Below, one piece after another: positions 9,086-20,900 of a stretch of DNA of 64,000 nucleotides. This DNA comes from Streptococcus suis. GTDB lineage: Bacteria > Bacillota > Bacilli > Lactobacillales > Streptococcaceae. Position 1 is the stretch's first letter; each line of letters opens with the position of its first letter. Both the position numbers and the translations under genes were made by a program. The stretch is from assembly GCF_019794555.1 (NCBI RefSeq), contig NZ_JAIMEP010000004.1:62001-126000 (forward strand), given 5' to 3'. The notes beneath the pieces were generated by a model. The model was not told where the DNA came from. It made no database searches and worked only from the letters and a program-made list of their open reading frames with translations.

Positions 9086-11587
9086 ATGAGCTTCTACAAT
9101 CACAAGGAAATCGAGCCCAAATGGCAGGAATTTTGGGCAAAAAATCATACTTTTAAGACGGGAACAGATGCGGACAAGCCAAACTTTTATGCCCTAGATA
9201 TGTTCCCTTATCCGTCTGGTGCGGGCTTGCACGTTGGTCACCCAGAGGGTTATACTGCGACAGATATTCTCAGCCGTTACAAGCGTGCCCAAGGTTACAA
9301 CGTTCTTCACCCAATGGGGTGGGATGCCTTTGGTCTGCCAGCGGAGCAATACGCTATGGACACGGGAAATGACCCAGCTGACTTTACAGCAGAAAACATT
9401 GCCAACTTCAAACGTCAGATTAACGCCCTTGGCTTTTCTTACGACTGGGACCGTGAGGTCAATACGACCGACCCTAACTACTACAAGTGGACCCAGTGGA
9501 TTTTCACCAAGTTGTATGAAAAAGGCCTAGCCTATGAGGCAGAAGTGCCTGTCAACTGGGTAGAGGAATTAGGAACAGCTATCGCCAACGAAGAGGTCCT
9601 TCCTGACGGAACGTCTGAACGTGGTGGTTATCCAGTTGTCCGCAAGCCAATGCGTCAATGGATGCTGAAAATCACGGCCTATGCAGAGCGTCTGCTTAAT
9701 GATCTAGAAGAAGTTGATTGGCCAGAGTCTATCAAGGATATGCAACGCAATTGGATCGGCAAGTCAACGGGTGCAAATGTGACTTTCAAAATTAAGGACA
9801 CAGACAAGGACTTCACAGTCTTTACAACTCGTCCTGACACCCTTTTCGGTGCGACCTACGCAGTTCTTGCCCCTGAGCATGACTTGGTGGATAGCATTAC
9901 CTCATCAGAGCAGGAAGAAGCTGTGGCAGAGTACAAACGCCAAGCCTCTCTTAAATCAGACCTTGCTCGTACAGACCTGGCTAAAGACAAGACAGGTGTT
10001 TGGACTGGTGCTTATGCCATCAACCCTGTCAACGGTAAAGAAATTCCAATCTGGATTGCCGACTATGTACTGGCAAGCTACGGAACAGGTGCTATCATGG
10101 CCGTTCCTGCTCATGACGAGCGTGACTGGGAATTTGCCAAGCAGTTTAACTTGGACATCATTCCAGTTCTGGAAGGTGGCAATGTAGAAGAAGCACCTTA
10201 TACAGAAGATGGTGCCCATATCAACTCCGACTTCCTAGATGGTCTTAACAAGGAAGAAGCTATTGCCAAAATGGTGGCTTGGTTGGAAGAAAATGGTGTC
10301 GGTCAGGAGAAAATTTCTTACCGCCTCCGTGACTGGCTCTTCAGCCGTCAGCGTTATTGGGGTGAGCCAATTCCAATCATCCACTGGGAAGATGGAACTT
10401 CCACAGCCGTACCAGAAAATGAGTTACCTCTGGTATTGCCAAAAACCTCAGACATCAAGCCTTCAGGTACAGGGGAGTCACCGCTTGCTAACCTGACAGA
10501 CTGGTTGGAAGTGGTGCGTGAAGACGGCGTAAAAGGTCGCCGTGAAACCAACACTATGCCACAATGGGCGGGTTCTAGCTGGTACTACCTCCGCTATATC
10601 GACCCGCACAATGATGAGAAATTGGCAGACGAGGATCTTCTCAAAGCTTGGTTGCCAGTGGACATCTACATCGGTGGTGCTGAGCACGCAGTCCTTCACC
10701 TACTCTACGCTCGCTTCTGGCACAAGTTCCTCTATGACCTCGGTGTTGTGCCGACTAAAGAGCCATTCCAAAAACTCTTTAACCAGGGCATGATTTTGGG
10801 AACTAGCTACCGTGATAGCCGTGGGGCGCTTGTGGCGACTGACAAGGTGGAAAAACGCGACGGTTCCTTCTTCAACATCGAAACTGGTGAGGAGTTGGAG
10901 CAGGCACCTGCTAAGATGTCCAAATCCCTCAAAAACGTGGTCAATCCAGACGATGTGGTCGAACAGTTCGGTGCGGACACCCTCCGTGTTTATGAGATGT
11001 TCATGGGCCCACTTGATGCATCAATCGCTTGGTCAGAAGAAGGCCTTGAAGGTAGCCGTAAGTTCCTTGACCGTGTTTATCGCCTCTTGACTACCAAGGA
11101 GCTTGTGGCGGAAAATAGCGGAGCGCTTGATAAAGTTTACAATGAAACTGTGAAGACGGTGACAGAGCATATTGAAGACCTGAAATTCAACACGGCTATC
11201 GCCCAGCTCATGATTTTTGTCAACGCAGCCAACAAAGAAGACAAGCTCTATGTCGAATACGCCAAAGGCTTTGTCCAATTGATCGCCCCATTTGCACCAC
11301 ACTTGGCAGAAGAACTCTGGCAGGGCCTTGCAAATACAGGCCAGTCAATCAGCTATGTCGCATGGCCAGTCTATGACGAAAGCAAGCTAGTAGAAAGCGA
11401 AGTGGAAATCGTTGTCCAAATCAAGGGCAAGGTAAAAGCCCGCTTGACTGTAGCCAAAGATCTAGCACCAGCTGAACTTGAAAAAGTTGCCCTTGCAGAT
11501 GAAAAAGTCCAAGCTGAAATCGCTGGTCAAACAGTGGTGAAGGTGATTAGTGTTCCGAACAAACTGGTTAATATCGTTATCAAGTAA
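9086..11587 (+). CDS. leuS: Leucyl-tRNA synthetase
   Basis: Class Ia synthetase charging tRNA-Leu, 833 aa, full length. The HIGH-type motif is HVGH (residues 49-52) and KMSKS is at 610-614, with the CP1 editing domain between ([12 protein letters not shown], then [15 protein letters not shown]). The ATG at 9086 follows TGGAGAAATGAT; an ATG-like start 18 nt upstream has no ribosome site. The gene ends KLVNIVIK-stop, and about 70 bp downstream a second copy of that ending occurs (see findings), evidence of recombination at the 3' end. Confidence 0.96.
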   Translation: MSFYNHKEIEPKWQEFWAKNHTFKTGTDADKPNFYALDMFPYPSGAGLHVGHPEGYTATDILSRYKRAQGYNVLHPMGWDAFGLPAEQYAMDTGNDPADFTAENIANFKRQINALGFSYDWDREVNTTDPNYYKWTQWIFTKLYEKGLAYEAEVPVNWVEELGTAIANEEVLPDGTSERGGYPVVRKPMRQWMLKITAYAERLLNDLEEVDWPESIKDMQRNWIGKSTGANVTFKIKDTDKDFTVFTTRPDTLFGATYAVLAPEHDLVDSITSSEQEEAVAEYKRQASLKSDLARTDLAKDKTGVWTGAYAINPVNGKEIPIWIADYVLASYGTGAIMAVPAHDERDWEFAKQFNLDIIPVLEGGNVEEAPYTEDGAHINSDFLDGLNKEEAIAKMVAWLEENGVGQEKISYRLRDWLFSRQRYWGEPIPIIHWEDGTSTAVPENELPLVLPKTSDIKPSGTGESPLANLTDWLEVVREDGVKGRRETNTMPQWAGSSWYYLRYIDPHNDEKLADEDLLKAWLPVDIYIGGAEHAVLHLLYARFWHKFLYDLGVVPTKEPFQKLFNQGMILGTSYRDSRGALVATDKVEKRDGSFFNIETGEELEQAPAKMSKSLKNVVNPDDVVEQFGADTLRVYEMFMGPLDASIAWSEEGLEGSRKFLDRVYRLLTTKELVAENSGALDKVYNETVKTVTEHIEDLKFNTAIAQLMIFVNAANKEDKLYVEYAKGFVQLIAPFAPHLAEELWQGLANTGQSISYVAWPVYDESKLVESEVEIVVQIKGKVKARLTVAKDLAPAELEKVALADEKVQAEIAGQTVVKVISVPNKLVNIVIK

Positions 11588-11618
11588 CGATTGTCTCGTT
11601 TGTTTGTTTATCTCCAAC

Positions 11619-11681
11619 CTCCAACAGTCTATCCGCGGACTGTTGGAGCCAACTAAACTTGTTAATATCGTAGTAAAATAA
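11619..11681 (+). pseudogene. Hairpin repeat plus duplicated leuS 3' tail
   Basis: A perfect 11-bp stem (CTCCAACAGTC, 11619-11629, with GACTGTTGGAG, 11638-11648) is followed at 11652-11681 by codons for TKLVNIVVK-stop. This nearly repeats the LeuS terminus NKLVNIVIK but with different synonymous codons. The fragment looks like the 3' end of another leuS allele left outside the current gene. It has no start and is too short to be functional. Confidence 0.65.
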
Positions 11682-11694
11682 ATGTAAATAACAA

Positions 11695-11727
11695 GAAACG
11701 ACTTCCGTATTGGAGGTCGTTTTTGTA
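11695..11727 (+). terminator. leuS terminator
   Basis: AACGACTTCC (11697-11706) and GGAGGTCGTT pair around GTATT, followed by TTTTG. It is positioned after both the real and the duplicated leuS ends. Confidence 0.65.
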
Positions 11728-11786
11728 GTACGACGGGCATGTCGTACATCTGAAGGCTGAAAATCAACAGAACTGTATTCGCATCA

Positions 11787-11906
11787 TTAAGCCGAAGATA
11801 GAACTCTGTCACTTTCTCATTTCAAAGTAACAGGCTGAAAAGCGCCATTAGTGCTTTTTATTCATCAAGGCACTTAACAACGGATATTTTAGATGTTCGA
11901 AGAGTA
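11787..11906 (-). repeat. RUP-like dispersed intergenic repeat, copy B
   Basis: Read on the minus strand this begins ATACTCTTCGAA, continues with TATCCGTTGTTAAG and GCCTTGATGA, and reaches GTTCTATCTTCGGC. It aligns over about 120 bp with the + strand sequence near 31671-31785. The repeat abuts the stop codon of the hydrolase gene. The terminal ACTCTTCGAAAATC-type sequence resembles the ends of pneumococcal RUP elements; assignment to that family is inferred. Confidence 0.65.
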
Positions 11907-12671
11907 TTAGATAAATTCCTGTTCTTCCAACCATGCTCGAATAACAGAAAGGGTTTTACCTTGAAATTTTCCAGTTGGGTACATATGATCAGCCCCTGTT
12001 AGTGAGACTAGAACAGAATTTTTGTAATTATGTGCTGTTTTTCTGGCGATGGCAGAGACAGTCATTTTGTCCTCACTTCCTGTGATGACTAAGACAGGCC
12101 CGGTAATGCTACGAAAGTCCACATAGCCTGCTCTGCTTTTATCTAGGAATGGAAAGGCCATTTGTGTGTAAACCTTGCCTGAGTCAGGGACGAGGTTTTG
12201 ATAGAGCTTTTCTTTTATACTAGGATCCTGCGCATTGAGGCAGTAAGAAAAGAAGGCTTTTTTATAAGGTGGAATAGGTTTTTTCCAAAATCCCCAGCGA
12301 AGAAAATGGGGTAAGAAACTGGCAAGCATGGTTGGATAAAGAGCGAAGATATCAGCAGTTGGGGCAGGGCCCATGAGAATCATGCCAGCAACAGGGGTCC
12401 GTTCCGCAACCATTTGGGCTAAGAGACATCCAAGTGAGTGACCCAGAAGTAAAGGTGGCTCTTCTAGACTTTCGACCAAGGATACCAAGTCATCCACGTA
12501 GTCTGTCAAACTAACGTCACCGACTTTTTTGATCCCTTCTTCATAGGGTAAATCGTGATAGCGTAAACTAGGGGTATGGATTTGTAATCCAGTTTTTTCT
12601 AACTGACTAGCAAAGTCTCCCCAGAATGTGCCATTACACCAGGTGCCATGTATTAAAACGATGCTTTTCAT
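11907..12671 (-). CDS. Alpha/beta hydrolase
   Basis: Single-domain alpha/beta hydrolase of 254 aa. The oxyanion motif HGTW lies at residues 8-11, the nucleophile elbow GHSLG centres on Ser79, an acid probably lies in TGSEDKM, and the catalytic His is in GADHMYP near the C terminus. There is no signal peptide, so it is cytoplasmic. It is monocistronic on the minus strand and its 3' end is immediately followed by a dispersed repeat. The substrate is not predictable; esterase, lipase or lactonase are all possible. Confidence 0.85.
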   Translation of the reverse strand: MKSIVLIHGTWCNGTFWGDFASQLEKTGLQIHTPSLRYHDLPYEEGIKKVGDVSLTDYVDDLVSLVESLEEPPLLLGHSLGCLLAQMVAERTPVAGMILMGPAPTADIFALYPTMLASFLPHFLRWGFWKKPIPPYKKAFFSYCLNAQDPSIKEKLYQNLVPDSGKVYTQMAFPFLDKSRAGYVDFRSITGPVLVITGSEDKMTVSAIARKTAHNYKNSVLVSLTGADHMYPTGKFQGKTLSVIRAWLEEQEFI

Positions 12672-12825
12672 AGGTTTACTCCTGACTTTTTCTTAATTAT
12701 AGCATGAGAAATCGAATTGTGAATAAATTGCAACCTATCTATCATATTTGTCATACTATTTTAAGTTCTATGAAAGAAATTTCTATTAGGATAAATGGAA
12801 TAGAAAAAAGAAAGGAAAAATCGAT

Positions 12826-13434
12826 TTGACATTTCAAATACATTCTCAATTAAGAAAAGTGGGCATACTTGCAATGTTTACGGGGGGCTTATTATGGTTT
12901 GGAGTAATGACTGTTAATGCAGAGGATACTGCCGTAAGTGATACTCCGACAGTCTCAGCCTTAACTCAGAAAAAAACAGCTGAGAAAAGGGAGGCAGAGC
13001 AGGCTGCGGCGGAGAAAGCAGCTGCCGAAGCAGCAGCACAAGTAGCATTAGCTACAAATATGGTTTCAGAGGTGACGGTTGAATATACATCCAATACTTA
13101 CCCAGCAGGCCAATGTACATGGGGAGCAAAAGAAATGGCTCCATGGGTTGGGAACTATTGGGGAAATGCCGGAGATTGGGCAGCCAGTGCAGCTTCATTA
13201 GGCTATGAAGTTGGAACAATACCAAAAGTCGGCGCAATTGCAGTCTGGACAGATGAAAATGGTGGCTATGGGCATGTTGCCTATGTGACAGAGGTGGCTA
13301 CCGATGGTCAAATTCAAGTCATGGAATCAAACTATGCTGGCTCCTATTATCCAAGTAATATTCGAGGTTTCTTTGATCCGACAACAACCAGTGACGGAAC
13401 GGTAAGTTATATTTATCCCCCTGCTGGAGTATAG
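12826..13434 (+). CDS. Secreted CHAP-domain protein
   Basis: Predicted secreted cell-wall amidase or peptidase, 202 aa. The best start is TTG after AAAGGAAAAA; the next in-frame ATG would shorten the signal peptide. The signal sequence spans residues 1-32 with likely cleavage near VNA-ED. An Ala/Glu/Lys-rich helical stretch (about 45-75) links to a CHAP domain with Cys97 (PAGQCTWG), His150 (GYGHVAYV) and the ESN motif near 167-169 completing the catalytic set. No binding modules or LPXTG anchor are present. Similar small CHAP proteins in streptococci act in cell separation; this one's target bond is unknown. Confidence 0.85.
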   Translation: MTFQIHSQLRKVGILAMFTGGLLWFGVMTVNAEDTAVSDTPTVSALTQKKTAEKREAEQAAAEKAAAEAAAQVALATNMVSEVTVEYTSNTYPAGQCTWGAKEMAPWVGNYWGNAGDWAASAASLGYEVGTIPKVGAIAVWTDENGGYGHVAYVTEVATDGQIQVMESNYAGSYYPSNIRGFFDPTTTSDGTVSYIYPPAGV

Positions 13435-13829
13435 TTGTTATTGATAGGATTGTATGATAATTAAATTCTTCGAAAATCAACAAAATCCTAGATGAGTGAA
13501 AAATTTAAGTGTAGTTTTCAGTATGTTACCATAAAATTTGAAAGTGAAAGAGTTCTATCTAAAACAAGAAGATTTGACTAGGATTAAGCTCATACTCAAT
13601 GAAAATCAACGTATCTTCTCAAGGGTTATGTCAACACCGTCTTTTTAAATACAGTTAAAAGGTCTAATAAATAGGCCTTTTTATAATTAAAAAAACAGAT
13701 TCGCGGATCATTCAGAAAATTCTTGTAAAATAATGTGATGAAAGGGCTTTACTTTTTAGTAGTAAATAATATATAATAACATCAAGAAAACGTTTGCACA
13801 TTTTAGCTAGAAAATAAGAGAGGAGATAT
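13435..13829. other. Gene-free stretch with degenerate repeats and the apuR promoter
   Basis: It holds a diverged repeat copy starting ATTCTTCGAAAATCAAC near 13467 (with GATGAGTGAAAAA and GAGTTCTATCT), then a second repeat end ATACTCAATGAAAATCAAC near 13592. A weak terminator-like hairpin (AAAAGGTCTA / TAGGCCTTTT) lies around 13656-13681. The rest is the promoter region of the LacI-type regulator. No credible open reading frame was seen. Confidence 0.55.
13772..13798 (+). promoter_or_regulatory. apuR promoter and operator
   Basis: A -10 TATAAT lies at 13772-13777, and AAAACGTTTGCA, the same word found over the apuA promoter, follows at 13787-13798, i.e. at or just after the transcription start. 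An operator here would allow autorepression by ApuR; the core ACGT-centred sequence also resembles cre and MalR sites. Confidence 0.65.
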
Positions 13830-14777
13830 ATGACGACGTTGGCAGATGTGGCGAAAAGGGCCAATGTTTCAAAGATGACAGTTTCCAGGGTTCTGAATCA
13901 TCCAGAACTTGTTACGGAAGAGTTAAAACAGATGGTCTTGTTAGCAATGAAAGAGTTAGATTATCAACCGAATGTTGTGGCAAAAGCCCTTGCACAACAA
14001 CGAACTCTGACAGTCCAGGTCATTATCTTAGAGGAAATGGAGACTGTCGAGCCTTATTATGCTGAGTTGATAGCAGGAATTTCACTCGGACTGAGCGAAA
14101 AAAACTATACAATGCAAATTGTGACGGATCGGAATCAAGTGACAGAACAATGTGACGGCTACATTGTCACGGGCGCGCGTATAGAAGATTATGGCTGGTT
14201 GCGGAGTTTGTTGAAACCCGTAGTCTTATTTGGCGAAAATATGGTGGGACTACCGTTTGTTGACACACACAATAGGGAGGCAACCTACCAAGCAAGTCGC
14301 TTTGCCTTTGAGAAAGGCTATGAACAGGTCGTATTTGTTGGGATAGATTTGCCAGATGCCTTTGCACAATCTAGGGAAGCTGGGTATGTAGAGGCAATGG
14401 AGGAATCGGGACATCCCCCTAAAATTTATCGTCTAGAAAACAGGTCTAGGGTAGCAGAAGACTTTGTAAGACAATTGGACTTGTTATCACCCAATACTTG
14501 CTTTATATGTGCTTCTGATCGCATAGCACTTGGTATTGAGCGGGGGTTATTGTTTTCATCAAAGAGAGTCCCAGAAGATTATGGGATTATTGGGTTTGAT
14601 GGAATCTTTATTGACCGCGTTTCTCGTCCTCAATTAACCACTATGCGGCAACCGTTCCGAAAAATGGGGAGAATTACTGTTAAGCAGTTAATGACTCTGG
14701 TGGAGGGCTGTGAATTAAAGGAACAAAAGCGATATTGCCAAGCTAGCTTGGTAGTGAGAGAAAGTACTAGAGCATAA
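13830..14777 (+). CDS. apuR: LacI-family regulator of the amylopullulanase gene
   Basis: LacI/GalR-type transcription factor, 315 aa. The N-terminal helix-turn-helix is TLADVAKRANVSKMTVSRVLNHPELV (residues 2-27), followed by the hinge helix region QPNVVAKALAQQRT and a periplasmic-binding-protein-like sugar sensor domain (about 58-315). It lies directly upstream of apuA in the same direction, and both promoters share an operator word. By analogy with MalR, maltodextrin-type ligands are likely inducers. The symbol follows the name used for the regulator beside S. suis apuA. Confidence 0.85.
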   Translation: MTTLADVAKRANVSKMTVSRVLNHPELVTEELKQMVLLAMKELDYQPNVVAKALAQQRTLTVQVIILEEMETVEPYYAELIAGISLGLSEKNYTMQIVTDRNQVTEQCDGYIVTGARIEDYGWLRSLLKPVVLFGENMVGLPFVDTHNREATYQASRFAFEKGYEQVVFVGIDLPDAFAQSREAGYVEAMEESGHPPKIYRLENRSRVAEDFVRQLDLLSPNTCFICASDRIALGIERGLLFSSKRVPEDYGIIGFDGIFIDRVSRPQLTTMRQPFRKMGRITVKQLMTLVEGCELKEQKRYCQASLVVRESTRA

Positions 14778-14883
14778 AATGAATGATGCTACATAACTAA
14801 TAGAGGGGTTGTTAAATCCAGTGTTGATGGGTACGATGACTGGGTAAATAAAGAGTACAATCCCTTTTTTGATTAGAAAAGCT

Positions 14884-14937
14884 GTTACCGGTAACAATTA
14901 AGAAAACGTTTGCAAAAGAAAATCTTTTTTATATACT
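14884..14937 (+). promoter_or_regulatory. apuA promoter with two operator candidates
   Basis: TTGCAA (14910-14915), a 16-nt spacer and TATACT (14932-14937) form the promoter. AAAACGTTTGCA overlaps the -35, matching the site at apuR and resembling cre/MalR operators. Just upstream is the perfect 12-bp palindrome GTTACCGGTAAC (14884-14895), a second, different operator candidate. Confidence 0.7.
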
Positions 14938-14970
14938 ATTATTATATTATACATACCAAAGGAGTACGGC

Positions 14971-17900
14971 ATGAATAGAAAACGTTTGCGTTTAGCAAAG
15001 AAATCACCAATGTTTGAAAAAAAAGTTATTTTCGGAATTCGTAAGTTTACGATAGGAGTTGCGTCCGTCGGTATAGCGACAGCCTTTTTAATGTCTGGAC
15101 CTGGTCAAACAGTTCATGCTGAGGAAGTGGCTACTCCTGCGGAAACTATTATAACCAATGTTTCTGAGCAGCCTGTCGAAACAGTTGAGCCAGCCCCAGT
15201 TGCAGAGGCTACGCCTACAGCCTTGGATACAGCACCAAGTTCAGAAGAAATGGTGACTGAGTCTACATCAAATTCAACTGGAGTATCAGAAACAGTTGAG
15301 GCTCCAGCAGTAACGGAGGTTGTTGAAACAGTAGATAATGCATCAGCAGAACCGCTGGCAACTACTGAAACAGCTGTGGCAGAAAGAGCTGCAGCAGAAA
15401 CAGCTACATTATCCACCCCGGCAGAAGCACCAATTGAAGAAGGCAGTATTCGTCTGCACTTTGAAAATGTAGATGAAACAGCGCCAGAGAGCCAAGGACT
15501 GTGGACTTGGGGAGGAGTAGAAACACCATCTGATGGAAATAAATGGCCAACTGATACGGTGAATTTCTCAAGTAGCCAAGTGGATGACTACGGCCATTAT
15601 GTTGATATTAAAAAATCTGAGACACCAGGCACAATCGGTTATTTGGTCCTTAAAGATGGGGAAAAAATAACAGAATCGGACCAAAAAGTGGAGCTTCTTG
15701 TTCCAGAACAAAATGAGGCTTGGGTTGCTAGCGATTATACTGTTTCTAGCTATGAGCCACTCAAGGATGACAATGTTCTCCGCATCAATTACACACGTGA
15801 AGACAACAATTATGATGGTTGGGGCGTATGGACTTGGGGGGATACAACAGAAGCAAGTGACGGTTGGCCAACAGGTGCTGTTGATTTTCAAATTGGGAAA
15901 TATGGTGCTTATGTTGACATTCCTCTTTCAAATGGTTTAGATTCTAAACTTGGTTTTCTGCTCATCAACCAGAATAATCCGGATTTGGCTGGCAATAAAT
16001 CGATAGACTTAGCCTTTGCCGACCGCAAACGTCATAGTCAAATTTTCCTTCGGAATGGCGATGACAAAGTCTATACCAATCCATACTTTATCGAAGAGAA
16101 AGTAGAATTAGATACAAGCAAAGCTACTCCGGGAACAAAAAATGTAACTGTTGAGGCAAGTGTGAAAGCACCATTCAACTACAATGAAAGCGGCTTGGTA
16201 TCTGTAACTGTCACCAACCCTGAAAATGCTGAGATTGTCAAAATGGAAGTCGATACAAGTGCCATCGGCGGAGGTCTTGTGCCAATCTCTACTGAGCTCA
16301 ATCGTGTGACCATTAAAGCGACGTCTAGCACAGCGCCAGGGACATATAGTCTTCCTGTAAAGGTCTATGATAAAGACAATGGTTACTACGAAACAAAATT
16401 GGATGTGACCATTACGGAGCGCATTAAGGCAGAAGGTGAAAAAGACTGGGATGAGCAAGTCATCTACTTTATGATGACCGACCGTTTCTACAATGGTGAC
16501 GTTAGCAATGATCAGGTGGTTGACGGAGACGTGACCAATCCTCGCGGTCTCTACCAAGGCGGTGACTTCAAAGGAGTTACAGCTAAGTTGGACTACTTGA
16601 AAGAATTGGGTGTGGATTCTATCTGGTTGACACCAATTGTGGAAAATATTCCACAGAATGTTGGTAGCGCTACAGATGGAGAATACTATGCTTACCATGG
16701 TTATTGGGCATCCAATTTTGAGAAACTTAATCCGCATTTGGGAAGTTTAGCTGATTTCCACGAATTGATTGATGCCGCAGCCGAAAAAGGCATCAATATC
16801 ATTGTTGACGTGGTGCTGAATCATGCTGGCTATGGTACAGAAGAAACCTTTGAAGGTATGGTACGGACCAAGGAAGAAGATAAGCAGGGAGATGACCAAT
16901 TAGGTTCATTATCTGGATTACCAGACTTCAAGACAGAAGAAGCTGCGGTTCGTAATCAATTGGTTGCTTGGCAGGCATCTTGGTTGGAACGCTCAACAAC
17001 TGCTAAAGGTAATTCAATCTATGGTTTCCGTGTCGATACCGTCAAACACGTTGATGATACCACATGGCAACATTTCAAAAATGAATTGGTAGATAGAGAT
17101 CCTGACTTCCACTTAATTGGAGAAACATGGGGAGCTAACTATAAAGATACCAAGGGTGACTTGGGTATCGGTACTATGGACAGTTTGTTGGACTTTGGCT
17201 TCAAGGATATCGCTAAGTACTTGGTCAACGGTCAACTGAAAGCAGCTGGAAAAGAGCTAGAAGAGCGTAGCAAGGTTCTGACTAGCGCAGCTTCTCTGGG
17301 TCAATTCTTGGGCAGTCATGACGAAGATGGTTTCCTTTACAGTCTCGGTGGCGCAGAAAAAGAAGGCAATCTGGATAAACTGAAATTGGCTGCTAGTCTC
17401 TTGATTACTGCTAAAGGTCAGCCTGTCATCTACTATGGTGAAGAATTAGGTCAATCAGGGCAAAACAACTGGCCTGTTTATGACAACCGGTATGATTTTG
17501 ATTGGAGTAAGGTAGAGACAAGTGACATAGAGGACCATTACCAAAAATTGTTGGCCTTCCGTAATGCCAATTCAACATTGCTCTCACGTGGTGATACAAC
17601 AACACTTGCTGGAAATGATAGCCAAGGTTGGCTTATCAGCAAACGCAGTTACCAAGATCAAGCTGCCTATCTTGTCTTCTCAACCAATACCGAGAGCCAG
17701 GAAATGGCGATTGAAGTATCTGGGAAAGATGTGGTTGTAACAGATGCATACACAGGAAAATCTTATCAAGCTATCGAGAAAGACGGTAAATGGGTTGTTC
17801 AAGTCGAACTTCCAACTATCGCTCAAGGTGGCACCATGCTCCTTCAGACAGAAGCAGGAGACATCGTCAATGCAAGTGTGCAAGGAGCAACTGAAGAACC

Positions 17901-20900
17901 AATTGAAGCAGGCTACTTCCGTGTTCACTTTAAAACTCTACCATCTGATAATTTATCTAGCCTAGGTTTATGGACATGGGATGATGTCGAAAAACCATCA
18001 TCAGAAGTTGGTGCATGGCCAACAGGAGCGACTAATTTCAGTACTGCTAAGCAGGATGATTATGGCTATTATCTTGATATCAAGATGAAGGATGAAACAG
18101 CCAGCAAAATCAGTCTTCTGATTAATAATACATCTGGGGAAAATATAACCGGCGATAAAGTTATTGAGCGAATTAGCACCAAGATGAATGAAGCTTGGTT
18201 TGATGAGAATTATCAACTCAGCCTCTATCAACCACTTAAAGAAGGATATATTCGGATTAATTATTTCCGTACAGATGGCGATTATGACCAAAAAGGTCTC
18301 TGGATCTGGGGTGATGTGACTGACGTTACCTTGGGTGACTGGCCAAATGGTATTGATTTTGAAAACCAAGGCAAGTATGGTGCCTATATTGATGTCAAAT
18401 TGACAGATTTACCAAGTTCAATTGGCTTCTTGCTATTGGATGAAAGCAAGTCAGGAGATGATGTGAAGATTCAGCAGAAAGATTATAGCTTTACAGATTT
18501 GAAAAATCAGACACAAATCTTCCTTAAAGATGATGATCCAACAATCTACACAAATCCTTATTTTGTGAACAACGTCCGTGTAACAGGCGTTTCCCATGTT
18601 AGCCTAACAGCTCTAGAAGCAGCATTTACAACGCTTGAAGGTGCTGATAAGGAAAGTATTTTAGAAAAATTGTCTGTCACAGATAAAAATGGCCAGACAG
18701 TGACTGTGACGGATCTTGTCTTGGATGCTACAAGCAACAAGGTACGAGTCCTTGGGGATTTCAACCAAGAAAATGCGGGCTATACCCTCAAATATGGCAA
18801 TGATAGCTTCACAACAACTATGAGCTGGCAATTGAAGGATGAGCTCTATGCTTATGATGGAGAACTTGGTGCGCGTGTGAGTCAGGCTGGTAGTGTCGTT
18901 GATATGACTCTCTGGTCTCCAAGTGCAGACAGTGTAGCAGTTGTTCTTTATGATAAGGATGATCAGTCTAAAGTGGTCGGTACATTAGCCATGACCAAGG
19001 GCGATAAAGGACAATGGGATCTTGAATTGAATGGTCAATCAGATCTTGGTATTACAGATTATCGTGGTTACTATTACCATTATGAAATCACTCGTGGGGA
19101 TCAATCTGTTCTTGTTTTAGATCCATATGCTAAGTCTTTAGCGGAGTGGAATAGTGATTTGGCAGATACAGATCCATCTTATCGGATTGCAAAAGCTGCG
19201 ATTGTGGATCCATCAGAAGTTGGTCCAAGCGATTTGGATTATGCTACTATTCCTAATTTCAATCAGCGTGAAGATGCGATTATCTATGAAGCACATGTTC
19301 GTGACTTCACATCAGATCCTTCTATTTCCGATGAATTGACTGCTCAGTTTGGTACTTTTGCGGCCTTTGCAGAACGTCTCAGCTACCTAAAAGAACTGGG
19401 TGTGACCCATATTCAACTGCTCCCAGTTATGAGTTACTATTTTGTCAATGAATTGAAAAATGCAGAGCGGATGAGTGAGTACGCGTCAAGCAACAGTAAC
19501 TACAACTGGGGTTATGATCCACAGAGCTACTTTGCCTTTACAGGTATGTATTCTACAGATCCGACAGATCCAATGAAACGCATTGAGGAATTCAAAAACC
19601 TGGTCAATGAAATTCACAAACAAGGCATGGGTGTGATTTTGGATGTGGTGTATAACCACACGTCTAAGACTTTCTTATTTGAAGATTTAGAGCCAAACTA
19701 TTATCACTTCATGGAGGCAGATGGTACGGCTAAATCAAGCTTTGGTGGTGGTCGTCTCGGAACCACTCACTATATGAGTCGCCGTGTCCTCGTTGATTCT
19801 ATCAAGTATCTTGTGGACGAGTTTAGGGTAGATGGTTTCCGTTTCGATATGATGGGGGACCATGATGCCGAAGCAATTGAGCTGGCCTTTACCGAGGCAC
19901 AAAAACTCAATCCAAACATCATTATGCTTGGTGAAGGTTGGAGAACCTTTACAGGCGACGCCAATCAGCCTGTTCAGCCAGCGGACCAAGACTGGATGAG
20001 TTCAACAGATACGGTTGCGGTATTCTCAGATGAAATTCGCAATACACTTAAATCTGGTTATCCAAACGAAGGTCAGCCAGCCTTTATCACAGGCGGTGCT
20101 AAGAGTGTAGATTCTGTCTTCAATAACATCAAGGCACAACCAGGCAACTTCTTGGCTGATGATCCAGGTGATGTGATCCAATATATTGCTGCGCATGATA
20201 ACTTGACGCTCTTTGATATCATTGCTCAGTCCATCAAGAAGGATCCATCAATCGCTGAAAATTACACTGAAATTCACCAACGTCAACGTTTGGGTAATTT
20301 GCTAGTTTTGACTTCTCAAGGGACACCGTTTATCCATTCTGGTCAGGAATATGGACGGACCAAACAGTTCCTTCACCCTGATTATCAGTACCCTGTAGCA
20401 GAAGATCAAGTGCCGAACAAAGCACATTTGTTGACAAATGCTGATGGTACACCATTTGATTACCCATACTACATTCATGATTCTTATGATTCATCTGATG
20501 CGGTCAACAAGTTTGACTGGACCAAAGCGACAGATGAGACCCTCTATCCAGAGAATACCCGTACTCAGGCCTTTACAAAAGGATTGATTGCCTTGCGCAA
20601 ATCTACAGATGCCTTCCGTTTGGGAACAAAAGACCAAGTCGATCAAATGGTTAGCTTGATTTCAATTCCAGGTCAAAATGGTATTGCTACAAACGATGTG
20701 GTTATTGCCTATCAGACCATTGCAAGCAACGGTGATCGCTATGCTGTCTTTGTCAATGCTGACAGTAAGGAACGTAGTTTTGTTCTTTCAGATATTTACA
20801 AAGACTTATTGCAGGGTCAAGTACTGGTTGACGGTGAACGTGCAGGTGTAGAAGCATTGTCTGATTTAGTGGGTGTTGAATTGACTGATAGCGCAGTTGT

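Noticed and set aside
10354-10699. Antisense frames within leuS, and similar ones within pepO, apuA and ulaR
   Set aside because: They are shadows of strongly coding sense frames.
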